64,000 nt of DNA from Forficula auricularia (GCA_024734495.1 JALMQS010000128.1:26641830-26705829), one strand, 5' to 3'. Positions 44,871 through 54,960 are shown, numbered from the stretch's first letter. Notes: generated by a model from the letters alone, not told the origin. Numbers and translations: made by a program.

Positions 44871-45832
44871 TCTATATATTTATATAAAATTAAGGTTTTG
44901 TCTGTACATTGGTCCAAATCACGCCAAATTTTGGTTGCACACGTTTCAAGCAAAGTTATGAACGAAAACACCCTCAACAAAATTCCTGTCTGTCTGTCTG
45001 TCTGTCTGTTTCAGTGGTTTCCGCGAAAAGTTGCTCACGATTCACGTCAAAACGGCTGAAGGGATTATTATGAAATTTCATATTTGTATCAGGTGTCTTC
45101 TAACTTACGTTTTTAGCTATATAACGTTTTGATATTTTAACCCCAAAAGGGGGTTTGGGGGGGCGCATGAATGAAAATTATCAAATAACTCTTAAACTAT
45201 TAACTCTACGGCAAATTTTATAATGAGCAAAGTTGTATGGGGTGTGATTTTTGACAACTTTTGTTTAAAAAAATTCCCCCAAAAAACCACCCAAAAAAGG
45301 GGGCGAGGGTGAAAAATATGTAAATTCTTGCCCTTGGAGCAAACTCAACCAAATTTTGTATACATAATCTGTGGGTCACTAGAAGGCTAGAAATGCAAAA
45401 ACTGGGTGTGGGGGTGCAATGGGGGTGGGGTGAGGAGTGAGGCGGAGTAGGGTGGGGGTGAAGGGGTGGTGCGGGGTGGAGTTCAGGGGCATAGCGGGGG
45501 TGGGGTCCAGGGGGCTAGGCGGCGGTGATGGTGCGCAGGGTTGGAGGGCACGGGTGGATGGGGTGCGGGATCCGAGGGGTGGTGCGGGTTGTGGTGTGGG
45601 GGCGGGGGTTGGGAACGGGTGCGGGAGTGGGGGGTGCTGAGGGGGGTAGTGAGTTAGGGTGGATAATGGAGTGTTGGGGTGGTGGTGTGGGGGCGGGGGG
45701 CATGGTGCGGGGGTGCTGGGTGGGTTTTGGGGGTGTGGTGGGTGGGAGTGGGGGTGGGGTTCGAGGGCTCGGGTCCAGGTGGCGTGCCCCCTGGCTAGCA
45801 AGAGGGCCGCCGAAGGCGGGCCTTGCAGCTAG
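44871..45832 (+). mobile_element. Complete non-autonomous Helitron, 962 bp
   Basis: It starts TCTATATATTTATATAAAAT after host A and ends with the hairpin GGCCGCCGAAGGCGGGCC, TTGCAGCTAG, before host T. These are the TC start, the GC-rich hairpin and the CTRR end expected of a Helitron. The first 330 bp carry TGTC repeats (44991-45010) and CCGCGAAAAGTTGCTCACG. One copy of the 120-bp unit follows, then a G-rich segment. No Rep/helicase gene; it would need proteins from an autonomous relative. Confidence 0.85.
45405..45780 (+). repeat. G-rich, strongly strand-skewed low-complexity segment
   Basis: The plus strand consists almost only of G, T and some A/C in irregular GGGGTG-type steps. Four overlapping frames are open over it on both strands as a result. 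It has many G runs of three or more, so quadruplex formation is possible. I do not regard any of the frames as genes. Confidence 0.7.
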
Positions 45833-46725
45833 TTGGTAATATATTTATCCGGAAACTCAATAACTACATTTACGTAATCAAATTAACAACTTTAATTTTT
45901 TATTAAAAATTAGCTATGCAGGGAAATTGGATGTCGACCCTATCAAGTTTTGTTTATTAATACATTATATTATCAAAACATTAATTTAATTAGGAAACTC
46001 GATAGGTTAAGGCGAACCTAAGTCAGGATCTTGTACTACTTTGTTTGTCTGTAACCTTGTTTGGTAACGTAATATATCGAATCTTCTTATATGGAGCTTT
46101 CGAAGGATTGTAATCGGTTGTAACTAAGGAGCTGAAATTCGGCATACAATTTGTTGATATTGATAAACTTCATTTTTTCATCCAACAGCTTTTAAAGAAA
46201 TAGACATAAATCCAAATATCGAGATGAATAAAATGATAGTTATTAATATGTCCAGCATCTGCTTAGCTAGCCAATGTCATTTCTATGACATCTCATAGCT
46301 GATAAAGAGTGAAATCCTGTTCCAGTATTCTCCCTTTAGGGCATTAATCAATTCCAGCAACTCACATGACTGGATTCGCGTTGACTATTATAAATCTCTC
46401 CCCCTCTCCTAAGCAAATTTTTTTATCGGTAGCTTTTTTAATAATGCTCTTCTATCTATCATATTTACTTTATAATCACGAAATATATCTTTTTTTACGA
46501 AAAATCTCTCTCACTGCTCACTATAAAACTCCAAGACACAAATCTATTATTTATGGTAACCAGCTTTAGCACCCCCTTCTTCTCTGGTACCCCAGGGTCT
46601 TAATCTTGTTGCTCTGTGATTCCTGGCTGTTTTAATTAATCTAGTTTTTTTTCTTTACATTCTCTCCGGGTGTTTTTGTCCATTTTCCGATATCCTGGAT
46701 TGGCATTCATTTCAAACGTCTTTTG

Positions 46726-46863
46726 TTACGAACTGGCATGTACCCATACCCAGTATTGATTATCTTGAGTTCTCATCTCTGATGCTGCTCTCAATAGTTG
46801 TTTTGTTTTGTCTCTGTATTGAAATTTTGCTTCACATATCAAAATCGATTTTACCAGAATCAT
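46726..46863 (-). CDS. Candidate small ORF or exon, unknown product
   Basis: On the minus strand, from the ATG at 46861-46863, it reads MILVKSILICEAKFQYRDKT, then KQLLRAASEMRTQDNQYW, and ends VWVHASS before a TAA: 45 residues. Codon use in the second half looks coding-like. The frame extends upstream only through a TA microsatellite, so the true start or exon border is near 46863 or inside. The region 46040-46890 shows no repeat shared with the window, so it may be host DNA. No domain recognised and no splice partner found. A neighbouring plus frame (46366-46569, one hydrophobic segment) is weaker. Confidence 0.3.
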   Translation of the reverse strand: MILVKSILICEAKFQYRDKTKQLLRAASEMRTQDNQYWVWVHASS

Positions 46864-46887
46864 ACAAGTAAATTTTAATTTTCGTTT

Positions 46888-46888
<1 letters not shown>

Positions 46889-46930
<42 letters not shown>
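46889..46930. repeat. TA dinucleotide microsatellite
   Basis: An uninterrupted (TA)n run of about 40 bases. Confidence 0.95.
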
Positions 46931-46932
<2 letters not shown>

Positions 46933-46935
46933 TTA

Positions 46936-47132
46936 GATAACGTAAAAATAAATAATTTTATCCCTTCGAAGTAATTACACTGTAAAATATAATAATTTAA
47001 ACCAATATTTTTCATTCAAGTAGTCTTTGCACTTAATTCAATCATTTCAAATCAATTTTGGTGTAAATTATTATATTTTACAGTATAAGTACTTCGAAGG
47101 GATAAAATTCTTTATTTTAACGTTATTTAAAT
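46936..47132. repeat. Palindromic element
   Basis: Arms 46936-47000 and 47068-47132 are inverted copies (TTATCCCTTCGAAGTAATTA and complement, then CTGTAAAATATAATAATTTA). The centre is unrelated. Non-coding. Confidence 0.8.
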
Positions 47133-47430
47133 CAACTATCTTGATCTCAGAACAAAAATAAAACCGAAATTCCAAAAAAAATTGAATTTTTTTTTAATTA
47201 GAATTTATTGTATTTGAATACTTTCTTCGTTAATAGCTCAAAAATTTTCTTTTTTTAACGTTGAATTTTGTAAATTTTTCTTAAAAAATTGAAAGAAAAT
47301 CCAATTTTTTGAGTAAAAATACAAAAAATGCATTAGAATTTTTTTTTCTCAATTTTAGAATTTTTTTTCAAAAAGTACATTAAAAAACGAAAAAAATGAC
47401 CGAAACGATGTTTAATTTATTAAGAGAAGT

Positions 47431-47860
47431 GTAATTTAGTAACAGGTTGTCTCACTATATAACTTTATTGGTGGTCAAGTTAATGAATGCAACTTTTGTT
47501 TAATGCATTAGTAGTCGAATAACATGGATTTGGGCCCCGCAGTATTGCGAAATTTCCCTCACCAGAGTATATTTAAATCCTTGTTTAAAACAGAACTCAT
47601 TAGTTGCTAGTTAAATTTGTTGATCAACGATGTGTTTCATAAAATTGACAGCGACAAACGCACTAATCCGATGCATATTTAACTCTCTGCTAAATAGAGA
47701 TGTGGAGCATCAATCATGAAGGTCATATTTGGAAAATTATCTTTAATAATGCACTGAACTTATAATTATTTCAAGTCTGTATATTAATAAATTGTTTTTC
47801 ACGTGTTTGTCTAATTCAGGGCTGTCGAACCCGTGGCCCGCGGGCCGCATGCGACTCAGC
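47431..47860 (+). repeat. Inverted duplication, left arm
   Basis: This 430-bp segment recurs in inverse orientation at 51330-51759. It contains the host flank of the hAT and the first 44 bp of the hAT itself. Landmarks: GCAACTTTTGTTTAATGCAT, GTTGATCAACGATGTGTTTC, ATAGAGATGTGGAGCATCAA. Confidence 0.9.
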
Positions 47861-48837
47861 ACTGCAATGACTGTGTCCCAACTTAAAATCATAAACTTGC
47901 CTTAACGCTCTTTCCTCAAGAACTAGTGTAATAGATTTGGCTTCTCATCCTAATAGAGTGACTAAAGAAATAAAAGAAAATACGCTATGTTATAATTAAG
48001 CTTTAAAGTTTAAAGTTCATTAGTTTGTTATTTACAGAATCTATCTTCACTTAACATATTACCTATTGTATCTCTCTGTTCCTTCTACATTATGTATGTA
48101 TAATATTATGTTTAAACCAATTTGTAAAGGCCTCTTGCCGTCGAAAATAAAATAAAATAAAATAAAATAAAAATAAAAAATAAAATTAACTTCCTTAAAA
48201 CATTGAGATTTATATGTAAAGATATAATTATTCCTTTTTTTGAAATATGAATGTACATTTGTAAAATACGTGAAGCTTTTTTGAAGAATAAAATTCACTA
48301 AAAGCAAAATTATAAGCTCAACTATATAAGATAAAAAAATAATGAAGTTTCGAATATTTAAATATTCTTCTTCTTCACATATTTTCATTTTCTAAAATGT
48401 TTATTATTTCAGTAATTTATATGCTACGCACTAACCAAGTCTATAGTTGTATCATTCTAGTAGGTACAAGGAGACAATGAATTGGGTTTTCTAGAACAAT
48501 CACAATTAATTGAAAATTTCTCTCCCGGCTAAAACTTGTCAGGATTTCTCTTTTAGATCTTTGCACGTTCTTACATGTCAATAGATATATTCATGATAGT
48601 CAGGGATTAATATATCCGTGACCCTTTTAAAAAATAAATTATCAGTCCTCATATTATGCTTCATTAATCCCATTCGATTTAAACCAGGGCTGTCCAATCT
48701 GTGGGGCAATATAAAGTCACAAAATTCCTTAAAACATTGAGATTTATATGTAGATACTGGAAAACACACTACAATATTTTTTTCTCTAAAATAAGAAATC
48801 CGAAAATTTACTGTGAAGTTTTCCAAAAATAAAAGTG

Positions 48838-49071
48838 CCAATTTTAAATTTTGAACCTGGAACTAGATTTCAAGATTTCCGAAAAAATAATACTCATCTT
48901 GGTCTATTTTCGAATTCACTTTCATTAGAAATAAATTTTCTACTTGGAAACTTTCTGATTGAATGTTCTAAAACAACAATTAGAAATACTGATCTGAAAG
49001 AAAAGTTGAATATTGTCTCTTTATTAGAATTTTATAATAATTATCTATCCAGGAAAAATATAAACAAATAC
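48838..49071 (+). pseudogene. hAT transposase fragment, ZBED5/GTF2IRD2-like type
   Basis: The plus frame carries part of the catalytic C-terminal half of a hAT transposase of the kind related to the domesticated ZBED5 and GTF2IRD2 proteins. Recognisable phrases are FQDFRKNNTHLGLFSN, EINFLLGNFLIECS and LKEKLNIVSLLEFYNNYLSR. The expected following dimerisation region with its conserved W/ASAERSFS-type motif is missing: the frame stops at 49072, and the next sequence is part of a palindrome. The upstream part is also absent. It lies between two hAT ends with a matching duplication, so it is most likely this element's own dead gene. The start is arbitrary, as no genuine initiator exists. Confidence 0.7.
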
Positions 49072-49278
49072 TAATACATAATATCACTTTTTTAAGTAAA
49101 TATAGTCCAAGAGTTGGTGACACATTTTTGACTACGGATTTGACCCAACTAGAAATAATGCGTAATAGTACCGTCTATGATGGTTGTATGGGGAATGACC
49201 AGTCTGGCTGGTCTAAGCAGGTGGACGTGCGGTAAAAAATACATATGTGTTGGAAAATATTTTTGACCTACAATAAAA

Positions 49279-49520
49279 TTATAAAAATTACAATTTATAG
49301 TCAATTATAAACATAATATATTCACTCCAGATCATTTGAGTGGTGGAACGTTGAACTAGACCACCCCAAAGTGTATTTTTACAACATGAAAAAAAATATT
49401 TGATGCTATTTTTTTCATGTTGTAATACACTTTGGGGTGGTCTGGTTCCACGTTCCACCACTCAAATGGTCTGGAGTGAATGTATTGTGTTTGTAATTGA
49501 CTATAAATTATAATTTTTAT
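49279..49520. mobile_element. Palindromic MITE
   Basis: Arms 49281-49385 and 49411-49519 are inverted copies (GTCAATTATAAACATAATAT, AGACCACCCCAAAGTGTATT and complements) around an A/T-rich centre. Non-coding. Confidence 0.85.
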
Positions 49521-49905
49521 GCAATTGGATGTTGATGAGGGCAGTCCACGGTGGTTGTAAAAAATAAGACTATAGAGGTTTTATTATTTTACATTTATTT
49601 GTTAAACCGACGTTTCGGAGATTTATTCTCTCCTTCTTCAGGGTAACAAAAAGTCAATGAAAGTAGTTCAAAAAATAGTTACTTTCTGTCTCCTTTGACA
49701 ATGCCAAAAAAACATTATAAAAATTTCTTTTCATCTCGAATAGAAAACAAAGTAAAAAGCAATTGATGATCCATATACCGAAACGTCGGTTTAACAAATA
49801 AATGTAAAATAATAAAACCTCTATAGTCTTATTTTTTACAACCACAGTGGACTGCTTTCATCAACATCCAATTGCATATTTATACCAGTCCGTCTCCTAA
49901 AGAAA
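49521..49905. mobile_element. Second copy of the 35224-35590 element
   Basis: It starts GCAATTGGATGTTGATGAGG and ends ACCAGTCCGTCTCCTAAAGA. The right arm lost the CTGAAGAAGGAG part of its motif (only CCGAAACGTCGGTTTAAC remains at 49777-49795) to a 90-bp unrelated segment. Confidence 0.75.
49597..49650 (-). ncRNA. Hammerhead-like ribozyme motif with perfect stem I
   Basis: Minus strand: TTTGTTACC, CTGAAGA, extra A, stem GGAGA/TCTCC with loop GAATAAA, GAAACGTC, GGTTTAACAAA. TTTGTTA pairs fully with TAACAAA and CC with GG, with two bulged T. Compared with 35421-35473, one pair is T-A here and C-G there, a compensatory change. Confidence 0.6.
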
Positions 49906-50866
49906 ATCTCTATCAATATAATTTTTATAATTTCATTGTGGGTCAAAAATATTTTCCAACACATATGTATTTTTTACCGCACTCCCACCATGCGCAGTAC
50001 CTGGTCCACCTGCTTAGACCAGCCAGACTGGTCATTCCCTATACAACTGTCATAGACGGTACTATTACGCATTATTTCTAGTTGGGTCAAATCCGTAGTC
50101 AGAGATGTGTCACCAGCTCTTGAACTAATAGATATTAACATATAAGAGAATCTATTTTCAAGTATAAAATTTACGAAAAATAAAATTAAGAAGCTCACTA
50201 TGAGCTAAAAAAATAATAAAGTTCCTATTTTTACATGATTAAATCTCTTTTTAGAATAACAGATATCAATAGAATTATAATATTTTATCCGCGGCCCGAA
50301 ACATTTGTTTTTTCTTCAAATGTGGCCCGTGTAAGCCAAAAGGTTGGACACCCCTGGTCTAATTATTTAAAAATGCAAAAACAATAAACTGACTTTTGGA
50401 CCACCCTCTTAATATTCATGTAAACTGGGATCAAAAAAGGTCATTCCTTTCCTTAGGTATTAGTTAATTAAATCATGGACAGTATAAATAAAACATTATA
50501 AAGGAAAGCTTAAATTCCAAAAGGTAAATGAAAAAAAAATATTTATTCAATGTTGGTGACATTGTCTTAATCGTGAATAATTAATATAATCTACAGAGGC
50601 TGCTCTATGAATTTATCACGTAAATTAAAACGTTCAAGCTGTCGAGGAAAAGGGCCAAACCATTTATTTGCCTTTTCAAATAAACTAAATTTAATGCAAA
50701 TTAGAAAATGATGAAAAAATAATCAAGCATATGTTTGTTTCTCTCATATTTCAAGTAAGATCTTGAAGAAATAAAAAGATGTAGACCAACAAACAATAAA
50801 AGTTCAAGAATTTTAGACTTTGTCAGGAATATTACGTAGAAGAAATAAAATAAATAAACAAACAAA

Positions 50867-51142
50867 TCTATACTAATATAAAGCTGGTGAGTTTGTTTGT
50901 TTGTTTGTTTAAATTTCAGGAAATACTAATCCGATTTGAAAAATTATTTTTGCATTAGATAGCCCGTTTATTAATTAAGATTTTAGGCCAGAGGATTGAT
51001 GGGGTGGAGGATCGGTCCCTGGGGTTGGGGGAAAGGGTCAGTGGGATGGAGAGTGTTTGGATGGAGATGGAGGAGGAGAGAGGGTTCAGAGGATGGGGTC
51101 CAGGGGGGTCCTTGGCTAACAAAAGCCCCGCCGAGCAGCTAG
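50867..51142 (+). mobile_element. Complete short Helitron, 276 bp
   Basis: It starts TCTATACTAATATAAAGCTG, followed by GAGTTTGTTTGTTTG and AGGAAATACTAATCCGATTT, the usual 5' end of many arthropod Helitrons. It ends CCCCGCCGAGCAGCTAG. The terminal hairpin is decayed. Non-coding, with a G-rich second half. Confidence 0.85.
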
Positions 51143-51329
51143 AATATAATTATATATAAAATATATATGAGTCATTCCATGTCAATTCAACGACGTTTTG
51201 CCGTTGACCCGCTTTGATTTTTTTTTGATGTTCTGATATGTTACATTTGTAGATATCCTCGTAAATTTTTATCTTTCTTTCTTAAAACATAACGAAATTT
51301 CAAAAATATTATATATCAAAGTATTGAAG

Positions 51330-51759
51330 GCTGGGTCGCATGCGGCCCGCGGGCCACGGGTTCGACAGCCCTGAATTGGACAAACTCGTGAAAAACAATT
51401 TATTAATATACAGACTTGAAATAATTATAAGTACATTGCATTATTAATGATAATTTTCCAAATATGACCTACATGATTGATGCTCCACATCTCTATTTAG
51501 CAGAGAGTTGAATATGCATCGGATTGGTGCCTTTGTCTCTGGCAATTTTATGAAACACATCGTCGATCAACAAATTTAACTAGCAACTGATGAGTTCTGT
51601 TTTAAACAAGGATTTAAATATACTCTGGTGAGGGAAGATTCGCAATACTGTGGGGCCCAAATCCATGTTATTCGACTACTAATGCATTAAACAAAAGTTG
51701 CATTGATTAACTTGACCCCTATTAAGGTTATATAGTGAGGCAACCTGTTACTATATTAC
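51330..51759 (-). repeat. Inverted duplication, right arm
   Basis: The complement of 47431-47860, including 44 bp of the hAT left end (GGGCCACGGGTTCGACAGCC, then CTGAATTGGAC). It directly adjoins the foldback at 51759. Confidence 0.9.
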
Positions 51760-52465
51760 ACTGCTCGACAAAAATTAAACAAAAATTTGTCCCCATAAGC
51801 CTGACAATGGATTCCAGTAGAGTTTTATACGCTGATTATCTATCATGCAATTTCCCGATATTTTACATGTCAGAGTTTTGAGATATGATCGGTCAAAATG
51901 AATGAAAAGGCCATTTTGACCTATTTCAGAGTCCAATTAGATAGTAAACATTAATATTTGAAATCAAAATATTTTAATGTAATAGAAAACAGCTTCCTCT
52001 TTGATTTTCAAATTACCACTTGTTTTTAGCTCAATTAGAACTCGAGTTATAACTAAAAAACTAAAACTACTTGATTATATAGGATAAAAACATATGATAC
52101 TACTTGATTATATAGGATAAAAACATATGGTCTTAGTTTTTTAGTTATAACTCGAGTTCTAATTGTTATACAAACGAGTGGTAATTTGAAAATCGGGGAG
52201 GAATCTGTTTTCTATTACGTCAACAAAATATTTTGAATTCAAATATTTCTTTTAAAACTCTGAGCTGTTGTAAAAAATCTGGAAATTTTGATTTCAAATA
52301 TTGCTGTTTAATAACTAATGGGACTCGAAAATAGATCAAAATGGCCTTTTTTGGCCGATAATATCTCAAAACTCTGACTTGTTGTGAAATATCGGGAAAT
52401 TACATGATAAAATTCTACTTGAATCCATTGTTAGGTTTACGGGGACAAATTTTTGTTGAGTAGTG
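51759..52465. mobile_element. Foldback element (complete), TWA target
   Basis: The ends CACTGCTCGACAAAAATTAA and the complement of CACTACTCAACAAAAATTTG are flanked by TTA on both sides. A central palindrome (52040-52190) has ACTAAAAAACTAAAAC and two direct copies of TACTTGATTATATAGGATAA. 707 bp, no gene. Confidence 0.8.
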
Positions 52466-52724
52466 TTATCAGAGTTCCGACATTTAACGGAATACTCTGC
52501 AGCTAGAAATAACATTTAGAGCATTTTTGACCAATATGAGTAAAAAAAATATTTTTTCATCTCCTTCTAATTATTATTATTAGAAATGCAAATCGATAAA
52601 GTGTCTTTTGGGCTAACTCGAGTATATGCAAATATGAATGAAATCTGATATATTTATGAGTAAAGTCGATGAAACGATAATTTCATTTTTTGTTCAACCT
52701 TGCTACTCTGTAAAGGGCCTAACG

Positions 52725-53110
52725 ACAAAAGCTCCTACTTTTTAACCGACTTTGAAAAAAAGGAGGAGGTTATCAATTCAATGGAATGTCTGTTTTTATG
52801 TTTGTTCATTTATTTCTCTTTACCATGTTTACCGATTTGGATGATTTTTTTGCATTGGGTTCAGTCTAGTACCCTATTGGTCTCTTGTTTTTTCATTGGT
52901 ATTGGATCTTTTTTGCTATGTATGTTCATTGTTCACGCATAACTTCTTTGTTTATGAACCGATTTCGATGATTTTTTTTATTGGAAAGGGGTGCCTTAGG
53001 GGTAGTCACATATTACTTACTCCGTATTGTCTGAGCGAACTTTGTTTGCGCATGCAAGACGTAAATGGAACCAAGCGACACATCGACCGACCACCCTTAC
53101 TTTCTTACAC
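52725..53110 (+). repeat. GTCGG-family copy, forward
   Basis: It starts TTTTTAACCGACTTTGAAAA, then GGAGGAGGTTATCAATTCAA and ACCGATTTCGATGATTTTTT. Two plus frames are open over it, but the same sequence is clearly repetitive and shows stops in other copies. It ends near CACACTGTATATGAATA-like sequence. Confidence 0.6.
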
Positions 53111-53514
53111 TGTATATGAATATAAATAATATCATATTTACAGGGTGTTTCTAAATTGATTCAAAATATTTTAAAGGGTGATCTTTCATATAAATTTTTG
53201 TTCAAAACCCCTTCCCCTCCAAGTCACAGTCCTCTAAATTTAGGGGAGGGGATTGTTTTTATTTAATATATCCACTACTATGGAAGAATTTAGAAGAATG
53301 AAATTTGCCAGATAACTAATGCTAATAAAATGACAGTTTTTAACGATTTTTGTAACCCTAAAATCTTATCACAAGGTGATGGAAAATTCAACCGCTATAA
53401 TATGTAGTTAAATTGAAAGTTTCTTTTTGCCGAGAGTAGCAGAAATTTTATAAATTGAAGGAGACGATTAAAGAGTGTCTTCTGCTGGAAGAACAATTTT
53501 TTTAATTTATTTAT

Positions 53515-53760
53515 CGGTGCGGTGTTGGTTTATAGTGAAACATATTAAACACAGGGTTTTTTGACGGGTTATAGTGGTGTTTCACAATGAATCACTCATT
53601 GTGAAACACCACTATAACCCGTCAAAAAACTCCTGTATTTATAACAAGATTATAGTTTCGAGGGCTTTGCCCTCTTTATCAGTCTATTACAATTGATTCA
53701 CAGGAATTGATCCAGCAGAAGACACACTCTTTTATTGTTTCCTTCAAACTATAATAGTTA
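53515..53760. mobile_element. Box, palindrome and hammerhead-like unit
   Basis: The box GCGGTGTTGGTTTATAGTG with AAACAT (53518-53543) is followed by a palindrome (53557-53630, TTGACGGGTTATAGTGGTGT and complement) and a minus-strand hammerhead-like motif at 53648-53690. Confidence 0.65.
53648..53690 (-). ncRNA. Hammerhead-like motif with 6-bp perfect stem II
   Basis: Minus strand: CTGATAAA, stem GAGGGC/GCCCTC with loop AAA, then GAAACTATAATC. G8 of the consensus is A, and the site triplet is AUC instead of GUC. Otherwise close to the motif at 28632. Confidence 0.45.
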
Positions 53761-53764
53761 TTAG

Positions 53765-54035
53765 TTTTTAATCGAGTCTGGTGTTGGCACAAGGTGAAAC
53801 ATATTTTAATAAAATAAAAGTAAAAATATTTTCTTTTTTTTGGAAAATTATTATTTACTATGAGTTATTCACAAGGTCACAGGTTGACAACCAGAAATAT
53901 ATATATTGAGAAAATTTTCTCTCTCTTATTTCTTACACATGAAACAAGTGACCTAGTGAATAACTCAAGTAGTAAATAATAATTTTCAAAAAATATATAT
54001 ATATATTTTTTACTTCTCTTTAATTATATAATAGT
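53765..54035. mobile_element. Box plus palindrome, no hammerhead core
   Basis: The box CTGGTGTTGGCACAAGGTG with AAACAT (53774-53800) is followed by arms 53810-53882 and 53952-54030 (GAGTTATTCACAAGGTCAC and complement-like). Same layout as the previous unit. Confidence 0.65.
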
Positions 54036-54299
54036 TTGCATCAAAACTTTTTAATGCGTCTACATTTTCCTATTTAAAAACTTGATTTAAAATAGACGGA
54101 TTCAATCGGCAACTTTTTTATCTTTTGACTTTTTCTAATAAAATTGTTTGTTTGATCACAAAAAAATAAAATAATATTCAAACCCTTTTCACATAAATAC
54201 ACAGATTGGTTATTAATCAAAAATCCAATGTAGAATTGTTATTCCTCGACTATTAAATGAGAATCGATCATTATTTTTGAATTAAAGTCAACATTCTCT

Positions 54300-54960
54300 T
54301 TTTAGTGATGTTATTAATAGTGACTTAATATAATACCTTGCCTGCATCTCGTAAAAGAAAGCGTCTGGCGAATGAATCAGAAAATGATAATAAAATTCAA
54401 TTGATAAATATAGAAATTCTCTCGAAACGTGCGGGTTTTAAATGAATGTTTAACAAATTTTTTTATAAAAGATTTTATTTATTATAATTTTGATTATTTG
54501 CTCATAAGAATTGGAGATTTACGTTATTTCGTCATTGATCATATAATCAGAACTTGACCAAATTAATATGGGACCACCTCTAAGGTACCCCCTTTCCAAT
54601 AAAAAAATAATCATCGAAATCGGTCCACGAGGCAAAAAGTTCTCGCTGAACATACATAAAATTAATAAATAACTAAATAGTTAGGTATCTTGACTATCTT
54701 GGAGCTATACTGATCCAAACGCAGAAAGAATAATTAAAATCGATTAATAAACAAAGAAGTTATGCGTGAACAAACATAACAAAAAAAGGTCCAATACCAA
54801 TGAAATAAAAAACGGGACCAATCGGAAACTATACTGAACCCAATTCAAAAAATCATCAAAATTTGTTCACAATTGGCGACGATATCAGGTTACATAGATA
54901 CAAAAAAAAATTCAGTCGAATTGAGAACTCTTCATTTTTTGAAGTCGGTTAAAAATGCCT
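54300..54960 (+). mobile_element. GTCGG-family copy with coding-like tail
   Basis: It runs from TTTTAGTGATGTTATTAATA through the coding-like segment at 54332-54445, CAGAACTTGACCAAATTAAT and AATCGGTCCACGAGG to TTTTGAAGTCGGTTAAAAA. A deleted version is seen at 37770-38085 and an inverted one at 56850-57360. Confidence 0.65.
54332..54445 (+). pseudogene. Decayed C-terminal coding tail of the GTCGG family
   Basis: The frame reads NTLPASRKRKRLANESENDN, KIQLINIEILSKRAGFK and then TGA. A second copy on the minus strand (57243-57360) reads VTYDNTLHASRKRKIREKES, EIDNKIQFINREIISKR and a stop. Shared residues between two diverged copies suggest a real, once translated end of a protein with a basic patch SRKRK, perhaps a nuclear localisation signal. 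No domain was recognised, and nothing upstream is coding here. Probably the end of the transposon's own protein; the type is unknown. Confidence 0.4.

Larger units (their letters stand above)
44506..46037. repeat. Inverted repeat enclosing a Helitron
   Basis: Arms 44506-44660 and 45888-46037 are inverted copies (CTATCGAGTTTCCTAATGAA, AACTTGATAGGGTCGACATC and complements). The Helitron at 44871-45832 lies between them. The arms are probably the remains of an older palindromic element that the Helitron entered. Confidence 0.75.
49100..50125. repeat. Nested inverted arms inside the hAT
   Basis: Segments 49105-49285 and 49930-50125 are inverted copies (GTCTGGCTGGTCTAAGCAGG and complement). The right arm keeps an extra passage, CAGTACCTGG. 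Between them lie the palindrome 49279-49520 and the element 49521-49905. One frame (TDLTQLEIMRNSTVYD, then NDQSGWSKQVD) is preserved in both arms, but the family is unknown. Confidence 0.75.
47817..50356 (+). mobile_element. hAT element with exact 8-bp target duplication
   Basis: The left end CAGGGCTGTCGAACCCGTGG and the right end (complement of CAGGGGTGTCCAACCTTTTG) are flanked by the identical octamer GTCTAATT (47809-47816 and 50357-50364). The 2540-bp body contains a second hAT-type left end (48685), a transposase remnant, and a block of nested palindromes (49100-50125). Confidence 0.9.

Noticed and set aside
45379..45839. Long open frames of 104 and 140 codons on both strands
   Set aside because: They result from the G-rich, strand-skewed low-complexity block of the Helitron. 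All frames lack stops because A and T are rare, and the proteins are Pro/His- or Gly-rich nonsense.
46366..46569. Plus-strand ORF of 67 codons with one hydrophobic segment
   Set aside because: A+T-rich sequence gives hydrophobic frames easily; there is no homology and no start context or splice evidence.
46864..46932. N-terminal YIYIYI extension of the minus-strand ORF
   Set aside because: It is a translation of the TA microsatellite, not protein.
48059..48388. Minus-strand ORF of 109 codons
   Set aside because: Part of it is an AAATA-type microsatellite, and the rest is subterminal hAT sequence.
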